From contig CP136069.1 in NCBI GenBank assembly GCA_032622095.1, forward strand, positions 187,787,122 to 187,851,121: a DNA stretch of 64,000 nucleotides, given 5' to 3'. Positions 56,701 to 57,653 of the stretch are shown one piece after another. Under the pieces are notes generated by a model that was given only the letters and a program-made list of their open reading frames with translations, was not told the DNA's origin and ran no database searches. Position numbers and translations under genes: made by a program. Within the stretch, counting starts at the first letter, position 1, and every line of letters starts with the position of its first letter. This DNA is from Siphonodentalium dalli. Taxonomy: Eukaryota; Mollusca; Scaphopoda; Gadilida; Siphonodentaliidae.

Positions 56701-57653
56701 TCAACTGCATAATTAAGTGTCACATGTACTTTCGGGTTATACCTGCGTTACGCAGGACATGGATATCATCAAGTTTGTGTTTGGTAACACTTTCCCCATC
56801 TTTACTCAGGTTTACTGGTCATTTATTCAACAAAACATCATTTAACACAGTTTACTGAAGAAAAACAAGCAACTGATTATTATTATTTAGATAATCGGTA
56901 ATGCTGATGTTGAAACCCCAGTGCCAATTGTCATCAGATGGGCCATAATCGGCCGATTCCGATTGTCGTTTCCGATCATCGGCTCATCACTAAACTGACT
57001 GAAGAAGCTGACTCAAGATTCCGACTAAAGTGAGTCTATATCAAAAGAGAATTGGACATTTGGACGTAGACATTCCATCACCTGATTCAGATAAAAACAT
57101 ATTTTTCATTTTATAAATTATATAGTCTTTAATGACTGTACGTTTAAAACTTCATGGGGGTTACTTAAAGGAGAATGGTATGAAATAAGAATAACTAGTA
57201 GTAGTAGTATGGGATTAACTAGCCACGCCCCCATAATTTTCAAAACACTAACAACACCACATCAATAAAATTATTCCACTTCCAGGAAGTGAATTTCGCT
57301 TGTCATTCAATAATGTCTTATCGACGTTACAACTTACACTTCAGTAGTCAATAACAGCAATACAATGTGTTTGTCGGAACTGCCGGGGTTACAACTAAAA
57401 CACGAAGTTGCTATAATATAAATAAGCATTACATATATAACACAAGTTACAAACTACGCCTGTGTTGTGATTTATTTTCTTACCTGCCGACAAAATTTTC
57501 CAGGACACTACTTTTTCCAGCACTTTGACTTCCTACAACCGCGATTTGTGGAAGATCCATGGATAATGGAACCCCCAAAGATGAGAACGCATCCTGTAGT
57601 TTATTGACTACAGGAATCAACTGTTCCATACCAACATTACCGGTATTGGACAT
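2679..57653 (-). CDS. DNM: Classical dynamin (large GTPase), 5' portion, 12 exons, truncated by window edge
   Basis: Dynamin is a large mechanochemical GTPase that assembles as helical collars on the necks of endocytic buds and drives membrane scission. Twelve minus-strand exons join without any stop into 555 codons (1665 nt). In order they encode the first bundle-signalling helix (about 8-30), the G domain with P-loop GSQSAGKSS (41-49), switch I around T68, DLPG (139-142), TKLD (208-211) and NRSQ (239-242), the stalk including [20 protein letters not shown], and the start of a PH domain (from about 518). Motif positions sit a constant three residues after human dynamin-1, so there are no indels in the G domain. 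The start [14 protein letters not shown] is the only methionine giving the complete N-terminus. The PH domain separates it from Mx and DRP1 proteins. The rest of PH, GED and the proline-rich tail are not in the window. Exons: 57484-57653, 37959-38032, 24901-25050, 22709-22912, 18187-18285, 16682-16790, 14276-14470, 12681-12884, 8749-8887, 6119-6276, 3808-3856, 2679-2792. Confidence 0.95.
2870..3226. mobile_element. Family A element, degenerate, left hairpin truncated
   Basis: It begins with the half-hairpin TTTACCCTCTGGGCACCTC and ends with a complete hairpin and CAGACACACTATATCCCAGC. The central segment matches the non-palindromic centre of the other full-length copies. It lies in intron 11. 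Confidence 0.7.
3360..3790. repeat. Family F dispersed repeat, interrupted by a TTAA palindrome
   Basis: It contains TTCATTTGGAGTGATGTTCA and AATGTTCAGATAATAAGTTC, and ends with CTCAATGAGAATTTAGTAC. The same blocks occur in order at about 8400-8665 and 16440-16675. It is split by the palindromic element at 3528-3742. Confidence 0.55.
3528..3742. mobile_element. Near-perfect palindromic TTAA element (CCCTTTCAGTGCCAAG type)
   Basis: Two 105-bp arms match with a single mismatch and almost no loop, centred on GAGCTCTAAGAGCTC. The ends are TTAA-CCCTTTCAGTGCCAAG and its complement, with TTAA on each side. This resembles a piggyBac-like MITE. The very low arm divergence implies recent origin or gene conversion. 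Confidence 0.85.
3808..3856 (-). CDS. DNM: Dynamin exon 11: short stalk-PH linker exon
   Basis: A 49-bp micro-exon with acceptor aatttcag/TGCTTC and donor AATCAG/gtaatt. It encodes [17 protein letters not shown] (501-517), the basic linker before the PH domain, equivalent to NAQQRSTQLNKKRAIPNQ in human dynamin-1. It is accepted because its phase joins exon 10 (AA/T) and exon 12 exactly. The four residues GEIL that are optional in dynamin-2 are absent from this join. Confidence 0.88.
3857..4438. other. Intron 10, unique sequence
   Basis: AT-rich intronic sequence with a short direct repeat (GAAATATGGCCGTATTA near 4214 and AAATTTGGCCGTATTA near 4246). No gene is seen. Confidence 0.45.
4439..4812. 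mobile_element. Family B element, two hairpins
   Basis: Two hairpins of the GCCAATGCATTCTCTTATAT type (about 4447-4515 and 4739-4801) bracket a T-rich spacer. Ends are TTTTTACCCTGTGCC and GGCACAGGGTAAAAA. The spacer is nearly identical to that at 1980-2200, including AGCCCCAGACAAACATGAGC. Confidence 0.8.
4916..5381. mobile_element. Family A element, two-hairpin form
   Basis: A 466-bp copy in intron 10 starting CAAGCCTGGATATAGTGTG and ending CACTAAACTCAGACTTG, with both hairpins intact. The two ends belong to different terminal subtypes (GGATATAG versus GAGTTTAG) and no target duplication is visible. Confidence 0.8.
5447..6098. mobile_element. TTA-flanked element with GGCCAAAAAAAA termini
   Basis: The left end GGCCAAAAAAAAAGTGTTTT and the right end, read in complement, GGCCAAAAAAAAAAAGTATT continue into a shared GGTTCTC. 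The element is bounded by TTA direct repeats at 5447-5449 and 6096-6098, as in PIF/Harbinger transposons. It is 646 bp and non-coding, with its right end 20 bp from the exon 10 donor. Confidence 0.65.
6119..6276 (-). CDS. DNM: Dynamin exon 10: stalk
   Basis: A 158-bp exon encoding residues 449-500 plus two bases of N501: [20 protein letters not shown], then [20 protein letters not shown] and HEDFIGFA. Acceptor attttcag/ATGAAA, donor GCAAA/gtgagt. A TTA-flanked transposon ends 20 bp beyond the donor. Confidence 0.94.
6530..7340. other. GC-richer island of unknown origin in intron 9
   Basis: This stretch is clearly richer in G and C than its surroundings. It has overlapping short frames on both strands, none with a recognisable domain. 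A solo LTR was considered (it begins TGTCAGACATTCC) but matching ends and a target duplication were not found. It may be a decayed retroelement or a captured sequence. Confidence 0.35.
7610..8075. repeat. Dispersed repeat with AACTTGACCTGTATTTTGAT and a terminal CCCCC hairpin
   Basis: The stretch runs through GAACTTGACCTGTATTTTGA, AGCCCATAACTCTGAGAAAA and a GGACGGACG-like tract. It ends in a short hairpin of AGTCCCCC and GGGGGACA (8036-8066). I recognise this arrangement as a common interspersed repeat of molluscan genomes, from general experience and not from a search. Confidence 0.5.
8153..8359. mobile_element. TTAA-flanked element with family B hairpins
   Basis: TTAACTCTTCCATGATTGGAG on the left and a right end CAAGAAAGGG-TTAA enclose two family B hairpin modules (8200-8230 partial and 8270-8335). 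It corresponds to a decayed CCCTTTCATG-type element. Confidence 0.6.
8400..8668. repeat. Family F dispersed repeat
   Basis: It contains CCTAAATACTCATTGATGAG, a hairpin AAATGTTCAAATATTAAG with its complement, and ends GGGAGAATCCATTAAGTATA followed by GAAAAGGTTAA. The same ending appears at about 22.13-22.19 kb and around the hAT element at 38.37 kb. Confidence 0.55.
8749..8887 (-). CDS. DNM: Dynamin exon 9: stalk; position of the vertebrate alternative exon 10a/10b
   Basis: A 139-bp exon encoding the end of R402 and residues 403-448: [20 protein letters not shown], then [20 protein letters not shown] and CSEN. Acceptor ttcttcacag/AACTGG, donor GAAAAT/gtaagt. In vertebrate dynamins the equivalent segment comes from two mutually exclusive exons. 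Only one copy is visible here in introns 8 and 9. Confidence 0.94.
8969..9170. repeat. Family E dispersed repeat, copy 1
   Basis: It has blocks GGTGGGTATAGCTGTTAAAA, ATAAACAGAAAGAA and ATGTTATTGTCACGTGTGTA in the same order as copies at 51.26-52.0 kb and 58.44-58.63 kb. No coding capacity. Class unknown. Confidence 0.6.
9629..9717. repeat. 44-bp tandem duplication
   Basis: The unit GAACTGCCTGTAGAGAC...GCGCTGGTAACTAT occurs twice in direct succession with one substitution, indicating a recent local duplication in intron 8. Confidence 0.85.
9805..10269. mobile_element. Family A element, CAGGCCTCAAAATAT subtype
   Basis: The left end CAGGCCTCAAAATATAGAG mirrors the right end CATCTTGAGGCCTG. The two inner hairpins begin GTAGAATGAGATCC and CAGAATGAGGTCCCCAGAG. 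The terminal subtype differs from most copies. Target duplication is eroded. Confidence 0.7.
10286..10400. repeat. GC-rich ACCGCGGT-type repeat fragment
   Basis: Short ACCGC and GCGGTAATG units end with TTTAACGAGGTTAATGACGG, related to the larger elements ending at 12.33 kb and 51.13 kb. Only one end is present. Confidence 0.5.
10400..12057. other. Intron 8, mostly unique sequence
   Basis: No exon is found, including no second copy of exon 9. A 32-bp direct repeat (GTATTGCCAATACACAATAGTGTGAGCC) occurs at about 10469 and 10518. Confidence 0.45.
12058..12330. repeat. ACCGCGGT-type repeat element, right part
   Basis: Multiple degenerate AACGCGGTGTAC-like units end with GGCCCATAACCTCGTTAAAC and then AGAGCATAGCTGTA. 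The same ending closes the 49.88-51.13 kb element. The left boundary is unclear. Confidence 0.6.
12681..12884 (-). CDS. DNM: Dynamin exon 8: stalk (middle domain)
   Basis: A 204-bp exon encoding residues 334-401 and two bases of R402: [20 protein letters not shown], then [20 protein letters not shown] and [12 protein letters not shown]. The [20 protein letters not shown] stretch is among the most conserved stalk segments of classical dynamins. Acceptor tttttcag/CATGAT, donor ATCAG/gtaagt. Confidence 0.96.
13280..13545. repeat. Degenerate tandem repeat, about 60-bp units
   Basis: Units of the form (G)AGTATGTGAACCATTG ... AAATATAAACAAAGG recur four times with substitutions in intron 7. Confidence 0.5.
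13814..14268. mobile_element. Family A element abutting the exon 7 donor
   Basis: A 455-bp two-hairpin copy from CAAGTCTGCAAATAGCG to ACTAAACTCAGGCTTG. On the minus strand the exon 7 donor reads gtgagta and the element starts at the very next base. The right end carries a short local insertion (AATGGGGTGACGAG). No target duplication. Confidence 0.8.
14276..14470 (-). CDS. DNM: Dynamin exon 7: end of G domain and start of stalk
   Basis: A 195-bp exon encoding residues 269-333 and two bases of G334. It reads [20 protein letters not shown], then [20 protein letters not shown], and ends [13 protein letters not shown]. It covers the end of the G domain, the second bundle-signalling helix and the entry to the stalk. 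Acceptor ctttcag/GCATATG, donor ATGGG/gtgagta. A family A element begins only 8 bp into the downstream intron. Confidence 0.95.
14880..15133. mobile_element. Family A element with 8-bp target duplication
   Basis: Two full hairpins are joined by only about ten bases of centre (CTTACACCTCAG), giving 254 bp. The ends are CAAGCCTTGAAATAGTG and its complement. Flanks are GATTCGAC (14872-14879) and GATTTGAC (15134-15141), a 7/8 direct repeat. Confidence 0.85.
15190..15537. mobile_element. Family A element, both hairpins partly deleted
   Basis: The left hairpin is reduced to its base (AATGAGGTCCCCAGATAGCC) and the right hairpin has lost its left arm. The centre (GTTTAGTTTCTCTATATCCC) and the right end CACACTAAATTCAGACTTG identify it. 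Confidence 0.7.
15691..16418. mobile_element. 728-bp element with 38-bp inverted ends (CCTTATTCGTATTTAAAT)
   Basis: The left end CCTTATTCGTATTTAAATTC mirrors the right end at 16381-16418 with few mismatches, continuing through GCAGTACTATTTTTCGC. A second inner hairpin pairs GTGCGAATT-type motifs. No target duplication or coding capacity is identified. It appears to interrupt a family F repeat. Confidence 0.65.
16440..16675. repeat. Family F repeat with a strong hairpin
   Basis: GGAAATGTTCAGATTATAAG at 16562 pairs with its complement ending at 16631 through GTTCAACAAATG. The hairpin lies just downstream of the exon 6 donor (16681), so it would form near the 5' end of intron 6. Confidence 0.6.
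16682..16790 (-). CDS. DNM: Dynamin exon 6: NRSQ motif
   Basis: A 109-bp exon encoding residues 233-268 and two bases of R269: [20 protein letters not shown] then [19 protein letters not shown] (239-242) is the G5-like base-contacting loop. Acceptor ttattccag/GATATA, donor TACAG/gtatct. Confidence 0.95.
16897..17113. mobile_element. Family C 217-bp hairpin element
   Basis: The two arms are near-perfect complements: TACAGTAATGCCCAAAGTAA ... CATCGGAAAGCTCTCG and the reverse. TA is present at both termini, consistent with a TA target as in Tc1/mariner-type elements. Located in intron 5. Confidence 0.85.
17414..17630. mobile_element. Family C 217-bp hairpin element
   Basis: A second full-length copy 300 bp from the first, starting TACAGTAATGCTCTAAATAA and with matching arms (CAGCAGAATTATGGGTAA). 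The two copies differ in terminal variants (CCC versus CTC), so they are separate insertions and not a tandem duplication. Confidence 0.85.
18003..18153. mobile_element. Family A hairpin element, short form, near the exon 5 donor
   Basis: A 151-bp single hairpin from CAAACCTTGAAATAGGG to its complement. It lies 33 bp from exon 5. No target duplication could be matched. Confidence 0.8.
18187..18285 (-). CDS. DNM: Dynamin exon 5: TKLD nucleotide-specificity motif
   Basis: A 99-bp exon encoding residues 200-232 and one base of G233. It carries [23 protein letters not shown] at 208-211 is the G4 guanine-specificity motif. Acceptor ttcctcag/GTACTC, donor CGAG/gtaatg. A family A hairpin transposon lies 33 bp inside the downstream intron. 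Confidence 0.95.
18563..21850. repeat. Large minisatellite of 50-bp units (about 66 copies) in intron 4
   Basis: The unit is about GACGTATAAACCAGCTAGTG AAATCAGTAGGGATAATACT GGTTTATGAT. Units vary mainly between AACCAG and AACAAG. CTGGTTTAT and ATAAACCAG around GATGACGT form a 9-bp stem at each unit junction. An irregular 66-bp unit appears at 20651 and again at 21267, 616 bp apart, marking an internal multi-unit duplication. Confidence 0.95.
22709..22912 (-). CDS. DNM: Dynamin exon 4: DLPG and switch II
   Basis: A 204-bp exon encoding residues 132-199 plus one base of G200. It contains the G3 motif [18 protein letters not shown] (D139-G142 is DLPG), followed by [20 protein letters not shown] and KIAKEVDPQ. 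Acceptor tttttcag/TACTC, donor CACAGG/gtaagt. It is flanked by the two minisatellites of introns 3 and 4. Confidence 0.96.
23030..23470. mobile_element. Family A element with perfect 8-bp target duplication
   Basis: A 441-bp copy from CAAGTCTGAGTTTAGTGTG to CACTAAACTCAGGCTTG, flanked on both sides by CACACAAC (23022-23029 and 23471-23478). The first hairpin is eroded. Located in intron 3. Confidence 0.9.
23585..24440. repeat. Minisatellite of 37-bp units, dimeric 74-bp period, in intron 3
   Basis: The units alternate between GTTGGTAGCGGACAGCAACT and GTTGGTAGCGGATGGCGATT, giving a clear 74-bp higher-order period from 23602. The array becomes irregular toward 24.4 kb, with single-monomer variants. 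Confidence 0.92.
24901..25050 (-). CDS. DNM: Dynamin exon 3: G domain
   Basis: A 150-bp exon encoding residues 82-131 and one base of V132. It runs [16 protein letters not shown], then [20 protein letters not shown] and VYSPH. Acceptor is tctacag/AACATG and donor CACG/gtgag. The reading frame appears to continue past the donor, but the spliced join to [11 protein letters not shown] in exon 4 restores the invariant dynamin sequence. Confidence 0.95.
25051..25668. other. Start of intron 2, with a GATATAACCCATGGCTGAGA-type repeat
   Basis: Two related segments (25073 and 25253) share ATATAACYCATGGCTGAGAT followed by ACAnACAGACGGACA. This is a common tail of dispersed repeats in marine invertebrates. 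Nothing else is recognised. Confidence 0.4.
25670..25786. mobile_element. Family C half element (single arm)
   Basis: Only the left arm is present: TACAGTAATGCCCTAAATAA ... GAAAGCTCTCACTGAG. Both flanks share sequence with the chimeric copy at 45.69-46.04 kb. Confidence 0.7.
25800..26545. other. Intron 2, unique sequence
   Basis: Open frames of up to 121 codons on the minus strand show no recognisable domain, and there is no dynamin exon. I do not call a gene. Confidence 0.4.
26546..26709. mobile_element. Family A element, short form, perfect 8-bp target duplication
   Basis: A 164-bp hairpin from CAAGCCTTGAAATAGGG to CTATTTCAAGGCTTG, flanked by TTTTCACG on both sides (26538-26545 and 26710-26717). 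Confidence 0.9.
26881..27095. mobile_element. Family C hairpin element
   Basis: A complete 215-bp copy with TACAGTAATGCCCTAAATAA arms and a GAAAGCTCTCGTGAG apex. TA at both ends. Arms differ at a handful of positions. Confidence 0.85.
27100..28055. other. Intron 2, nothing recognised
   Basis: AT-rich unique-looking sequence without exon, repeat boundary or RNA gene that I can support. Confidence 0.45.
28056..29691. mobile_element. 1.6-kb TTA-flanked element with GGCCAAAAA ends
   Basis: The left GGCCAAAAATATATATACCT and the right end in complement share ACCTGTGTTTCTGGTGAC, then GGGGCG-type and TTTTCATTTTATT blocks over about 100 bp. TTA repeats flank both ends (28056-28058, 29689-29691). The interior lacks a transposase frame. 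An alternative is two independent inverted repeats. Confidence 0.5.
29990..30160. repeat. Family H dispersed repeat, copy 1 (empty TTAA site)
   Basis: It contains GCGTTGTCATTGATTTTCAG, GGTATAAACTCTGCTTC and CCTTGACCCTGGGATG, then AATAATTAAAGCTACATGAC. It is paralogous to 30.74-31.28 kb and 34.01-34.15 kb. At the TTAA it lacks the insertion present in copy 2. Confidence 0.75.
30160..30374. mobile_element. Family C hairpin element
   Basis: A complete copy starting TACAGTAATGCCATAAATAA with apex CTCTCAGAAAGAG. The right terminus is eroded (GGAATTACTATA). Confidence 0.8.
30740..31280. repeat. Family H dispersed repeat, copy 2, carrying a TTAA insertion
   Basis: It has the same blocks as 29990-30160 (GCGTTGTCATTGATTTTCAT, CCTTGACCCTGGGATG). 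It is interrupted at TTAA by the 30854-31253 element and resumes with AGCTGCATGACTGCAGG. Confidence 0.75.
30854..31253. mobile_element. TTAA element, CCCTTTACCCAACA type, with family B cassette
   Basis: TTAA-CCCTTTACCCAACAGAACGG on the left and TTTGTTGGGTAAAGGG-TTAA on the right. Inside is a complete two-hairpin family B cassette (about 30885-31108), then ATGTGGTCAAGGAGCCGGTT. It is in reverse orientation to the copies at 36.9 and 41.87 kb. Confidence 0.88.
32101..32479. mobile_element. TA-flanked element with CCCTGCTGGACAAAACAAG ends
   Basis: TACCCTGCTGGACAAAACAA on the left and TTGTTTTGTCCAGCGGGGTA on the right form about 25-bp inverted ends, continuing as GTGTCCA. The interior consists of diverged GCGGTGTACTTGCCATTCGG units in both orientations. 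No coding capacity; overlapping short frames are products of the internal repeats. Confidence 0.75.
32490..33905. other. Intron 2, no gene seen
   Basis: Mostly unique AT-rich sequence with T and G homopolymer runs (33343-33354, 33832-33841) and weak GGCC-like repeat remnants. No exon or RNA gene is recognised. Confidence 0.4.
33910..34150. repeat. Family H dispersed repeat, copy 3
   Basis: It shares TATATTGACGAGTTTGTT with 30.66 kb, and ATTGATTTTCAGATAA plus CCCTGGGATGGAATAATT with copies 1 and 2. Confidence 0.6.
34148..34300. mobile_element. Decayed TTAA element with a family B hairpin
   Basis: TTAACCATTTCCATGACTGG starts the element. A family B hairpin follows (34206-34289, CAGTGCATTCTCTTATATAT and a mutated complement). 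The right terminus is not clear. Confidence 0.5.
34469..34927. mobile_element. Family A element with perfect 8-bp target duplication
   Basis: A 459-bp two-hairpin copy from AAAGTCTGAGTATAGTGTG to CACTAAACTCAGGGTTA. It is flanked by GTGGTAGT at 34461-34468 and 34928-34935. Its centre is inverted relative to the copy at 36048-36503. Confidence 0.88.
34980..35479. repeat. TACATGTA-rich intronic sequence
   Basis: The palindrome TACATGTA and overlapping ACATGTACATGT tracts recur many times here, as at lower density throughout the window. No gene or transposon boundary is seen. Confidence 0.6.
35480..35857. mobile_element. TTAA element, CCCTTTGAGTGCCA type, with a family B hairpin
   Basis: The left end TTAA-CCCTTTGAGTGCCAAGTC and ATTTTTGTATCAACCCATA match the palindromic element at 3528-3742. 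A family B hairpin and T-rich spacer follow (35525-35660). The right end is GGCCCCTGGCACTCAAAGAG-TTAA. Confidence 0.8.
36048..36503. mobile_element. Family A element with 8-bp target duplication (7/8)
   Basis: A 456-bp copy from CAAGTCTAAACTTAGTGTG to CATTAAACTCAGGCTTG. Flanks GTATGAGT (36040-36047) and GTTTGAGT (36504-36511) match at seven of eight bases. Both hairpins intact. Confidence 0.85.
36610..36845. mobile_element. Family A fragment, right part missing
   Basis: It begins CAGGTCTCAAAATATGTTG, the subtype also seen at 9805. A first hairpin and part of the central TTTAGTTTAG segment follow; the second hairpin is absent. Confidence 0.6.
36900..37298. mobile_element. TTAA element, CCCTTTACC type, with family B cassette
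   Basis: TTAA-CCCTTTACCAAACAAAATGG ... TCTGTTGGGTAAAGGG-TTAA. It contains AATAAAGCTTCAACAGCC, TGATAGTTACAGTTATG and a two-hairpin family B cassette (37053-37273). Almost collinear with 41866-42327. Confidence 0.88.
37438..37725. mobile_element. Truncated TTAA element, CCCTTTGAGTGCCA type, with a family B hairpin
   Basis: TTAA-CCCTTTGAGTGCCAGGGGCC starts the element. A T/A-rich spacer and one family B hairpin (37556-37627) follow, then TATATGGGTTGACACAAAAA. The right end is replaced by a 31-bp tandem duplication of GCTATGATGTTGGTGGGGCC. Confidence 0.7.
37959..38032 (-). CDS. DNM: Dynamin exon 2: switch I segment
   Basis: A 74-bp exon with acceptor ttccag/GG and donor ACAG/gtaatt. It encodes R57 to T81 and one base of E82: [18 protein letters not shown] and following residues. 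T68 is the switch I threonine (T65 in human dynamin-1), which coordinates the catalytic magnesium and water. Its phases fit exon 1 and exon 3 exactly, which is why this short exon is accepted although it is isolated by 12.9 kb and 19.5 kb of intron. Confidence 0.94.
38378..39680. mobile_element. hAT-like element with 8-bp duplication (TAGAGCTGGGACGG ends)
   Basis: TAGAGCTGGGACGGTTATG and its complement CATAACCGTCCCAGCTCTA bound 1303 bp, flanked by TTTAGTAT at 38370-38377 and 39681-39688. Inner arms repeat ACCGGTTAACC. No intact transposase frame is seen. It contains a 27-base C run. It is inserted in a family F-type sequence ending GTATAGAAAGGGTT. Confidence 0.85.
38691..38717. repeat. C homopolymer, 27 bases
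   Basis: An uninterrupted run of 27 C follows GGGGAT inside the hAT-like element. Length in the genome may differ because such runs are prone to sequencing error. Confidence 0.9.
39715..40078. repeat. Dispersed repeat with two 164-bp tandem modules
   Basis: GAATGACCCCAAAAAGACTC at 39717 and GAACGACCCCAAAATTACTC at 39881 start two similar modules, each with CATCCATSACAAATTTCAT. It ends with ACACACACAC, GGACGACGGACGACAAAG and GTAAAGTTGAGCTAATAAA. This tail is reminiscent of abundant molluscan repeats. Confidence 0.55.
40546..40860. repeat. Dispersed repeat, copy 1 of a 310-bp pair
   Basis: It contains TCAATGGTGATTGAAGGTTC, AATCATCCACCAGGGGGAGG and GGGCTGTTCATTCCAATCAT, and is about 90% identical by eye to 43718-44050. 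Confidence 0.8.
40880..41060. repeat. GATTCGAT-rich stretch, possible transposon end
   Basis: It has repeated GAATCGATTCGATGTCGATA and CGATTCGAGATCGACACCGA motifs with internal dyad symmetry. It resembles the sub-terminal part of a DNA transposon, but no opposite end was found. Confidence 0.35.
41866..42327. mobile_element. TTAA element, CCCTTTACCCAACA type, with family B cassette
   Basis: TTAA-CCCTTTACCCAACAAAACGG ... TCTGTTGGGTAAAGGG-TTAA, 462 bp. It is collinear with 36900-37298 but has a longer T-rich spacer between the two family B hairpins (42017-42086 and 42230-42300). Confidence 0.9.
42330..43180. other. Intron 1, nothing recognised
   Basis: Sequence without exon or transposon ends that I can support. 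Short frames lack recognisable domains. Confidence 0.45.
43184..43595. mobile_element. Family A element or pair of fragments
   Basis: One hairpin (43213-43303) has ends CAAGCGTGAATTTAGTG and CACTAAATTCAGGTTTAGG. A second, decayed hairpin (43485-43580) follows after a family A-like centre (GTTTCTATATCCCC). They may be one element with extra end sequence or two adjacent copies. Confidence 0.6.
43718..44050. repeat. Dispersed repeat, copy 2 of a 310-bp pair
   Basis: Paralogous to 40546-40860. It differs by a local tandem duplication of about 37 bp containing GAATCATCCACCAGGGGGAG. Confidence 0.8.
44100..44499. mobile_element. CCCTTTCATGACGG element start, family B hairpin and long T-rich tail
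   Basis: AACCCTTTCATGACGGGAGC starts the element. A mutated family B hairpin follows (44153-44222), then about 270 bp of TTTTTATCATTTTTTTCTTA-like degenerate units, apparently an expanded version of the family B spacer. No right end was found. Confidence 0.55.
44500..45144. mobile_element. Family A element interrupted by a family C element
   Basis: A two-hairpin family A copy (CAAGCCAAGAAATAGTGTG to CACTATATCCAGGCTTG) is split inside its right terminal repeat by the family C hairpin at 44912-45127. Removing the insertion restores GTCAGATACACTATATCC. Confidence 0.85.
44912..45127. mobile_element. Family C hairpin element nested in family A
   Basis: TACAGTAATGCTCTAAATAA and its complement bound 216 bp. 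The host reads CAGATA before it and TACACTATATCC after it, so the target was a TA dinucleotide. Confidence 0.9.
45690..46038. mobile_element. Chimeric family C element with captured sequence
   Basis: A left arm TACAGTAATGCCCTAAGTAA ... GGAAAGCTCTAGGGCATTAT and a right arm ending GGGCATTACTGTA enclose about 180 bp. This interior shares GTATTATTATACC and AATGCTGTGG-type segments with the flanks of the half copy at 25.67 kb. Confidence 0.65.
46110..46735. repeat. Minisatellite of 28-bp units in intron 1
   Basis: About 22 units of GAGAGGACCAGCCTAGAGGG TGACTTGT. Variants include GGCGACTT, TGATAGAGG and one CCTGAGCC insertion. It ends at GGTGACTTGGGAGACATC. Confidence 0.95.
46740..47498. other. 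Intron 1, unique sequence
   Basis: It begins with three AGTGACTTCTCTC-like motifs (46768, 46976, 47018) that partly echo the adjacent minisatellite. No gene is recognised. Confidence 0.4.
47499..47682. mobile_element. TTAA element, CCCTTTCAAGACAGG type, with decayed family B hairpins
   Basis: TTAA-CCCTTTCAAGACAGGAAC at the left and ACCGTCATGGAAAGGGTAA at the right. Remnants of two family B hairpins lie between (CAGTGCATTCTCTTGTATAT and TATGCGAGGCTCCC). Confidence 0.65.
47697..47740. mobile_element. 44-bp palindrome consisting only of family C ends
   Basis: TACAGTAATGCCCTAAGTAG joins directly to TCGATTACTTAGGGCATTACTGTA-type complement. It is the outermost 22 bp of each family C terminus with the rest removed, and TA is at both ends. 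Confidence 0.8.
47940..48630. other. Intron 1, nothing recognised
   Basis: AT-rich sequence with no repeat boundary, exon or RNA gene that I can support. Confidence 0.45.
48632..48709. mobile_element. Truncated family B arm with a GTAAAG-type end
   Basis: One arm CGCATATATAAGAGAATGCA is followed by CACTGGCACAGGATCTTTAATG and CATCATTAAAGAGTAA, matching the right part of CCCTTTCATG-type elements. Confidence 0.6.
49153..49317. mobile_element. 165-bp element with GTACTCTTGAGTGCCTAATAA ends
   Basis: The 21-bp ends GTACTCTTGAGTGCCTAATA(A) and TTATTAGGCACTCAAGAGTAC are perfect inverted repeats. The interior holds three CCTGTACTATTATT-like motifs. Related in design to the element ending at 56.29 kb. 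Confidence 0.75.
49320..49872. other. Intron 1, nothing recognised
   Basis: Unique-looking sequence. No exon, RNA gene or transposon end is seen. Confidence 0.4.
49875..51127. mobile_element. ACCGCGGTGTAC-repeat element, split by a hAT-like insertion
   Basis: The interior is made of ACCGCGGTGTACTACCGCAT-like units. The right end is GGCCCATAACCTCGTTAAAG then TTAGAGCATAGCTGTA, shared with 12.33 kb. The left end (TACAGTACGGGGAATGACCG) is less certain. The element at 50034-50952 interrupts it. Confidence 0.65.
50034..50952. mobile_element. hAT-like element with ACCGCGGT 8-bp duplication
   Basis: TAGGGTTGGGCGGTAT at the left and ATATCGCCCAGCCCTA at the right form imperfect inverted ends of hAT type. 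ACCGCGGT flanks both sides (50026-50033 and 50953-50960). The 919-bp interior has no transposase frame. Because its target is itself repetitive, the duplication is supportive but could be partly coincidental. Confidence 0.8.
51260..52000. repeat. Two inverted family E repeats, one interrupted
   Basis: Copy 2 (51260-51475, plus) and copy 3 (51500-51615 and 51943-52000, reversed) share ATGTTATTGTCAAGTTT, ATTTAGTTTT-type and TTAACAGC blocks. They face each other around CATGTACAACATG. Copy 3 is split by the 51618-51940 element. Confidence 0.7.
51618..51940. mobile_element. TTA-flanked element with GTGAACGTTCAGACGACC ends
   Basis: GTGAACGTTCAGACGACCAC and its complement GTGGTCATCTGAACGTTCAC form about 38-bp inverted ends with few mismatches. 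TTA precedes and follows the element. Excision restores GGCAGTTTTAACGGTTG, which matches other family E copies. A 3-bp TTA target suggests PIF/Harbinger. Confidence 0.75.
52665..52806 (-). mobile_element. tRNA-Ser-like SINE candidate
   Basis: The minus strand begins GTCGGTGGCCGAGAGGTAGC, which resembles the 5' half and A box of a serine tRNA (GGCCGAGNGGT). GGTCTCCCGTGC and GGGATTGCAACC follow in the B-box position. A non-tRNA tail with CAGAACTCTGTCAGATACC comes after. The anticodon arm is not intact, so it is not a functional tRNA. Confidence 0.5.
53394..54804. mobile_element. hAT-like element with CAGGGTTTCCGCCAGG ends, nested
   Basis: CAGGGTTTCCGCCAGG on the left mirrors CCTGGCGGAAACCCTG on the right. 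GGTAAGT flanks both sides (7 bp clear, 8 if offset). The 1411-bp interior includes a TATAAATA (54261) near TGACGTCA (54281) and a run of 22 C at 54089-54110. No complete transposase frame. Confidence 0.75.
54089..54110. repeat. C homopolymer, 22 bases
   Basis: An uninterrupted run of 22 C between ACACATA and ATATGGATAT, the second long C run in the window. Both lie inside hAT-like elements. Confidence 0.9.
55098..56290. mobile_element. Element with TACTCTCCCCTGCC ends and AATAATAGTGATGG repeats
   Basis: TACTCTCCCCTGCCTAATAA on the left mirrors AAATAAATGTGACG / TTTGGCAGGAGAGAGTA on the right with mismatches. Four copies of AATAATAGTGATGG lie at the left (55113-55197) and two of TAATCGTGATGG-like at the right (56200-56231), in inverted arrangement. 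Superfamily not recognised. Confidence 0.5.
57000..57480. other. Intron 1, first 480 bp after exon 1
   Basis: Unique-looking sequence immediately downstream of the exon 1 donor. I see no alternative first exon. Confidence 0.4.
57484..57653 (-). CDS. DNM: Dynamin exon 1: start codon, BSE helix and P-loop
   Basis: This exon encodes residues 1-56 plus two bases of R57. It starts [19 protein letters not shown], the first bundle-signalling helix, and continues into [17 protein letters not shown], the nucleotide-binding P-loop. K47 corresponds to the catalytic lysine K44 of human dynamin-1. The donor is GGCAG/gtaag. The next exon begins with G, restoring arginine in the conserved ENFVGRDFLPRG. The exon is followed by the longest intron of the gene (about 19.5 kb). 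Confidence 0.95.

Larger units (their letters stand above)
53217..56991. mobile_element. Large composite hAT-like element with TAGTGATGAGC ends
   Basis: TAGTGATGAGC with GCCGATTAT and CGGCCGATTCCGATTAT on the left is mirrored by CGGCCGATTCCGATTGTCG ... ATCGGCTCATCACTA on the right. The target duplication is uncertain (AACTCCAC versus AACTGACT). It hosts two further elements (53394-54804 and 55098-56290). No transposase frame is recognised. Confidence 0.55.
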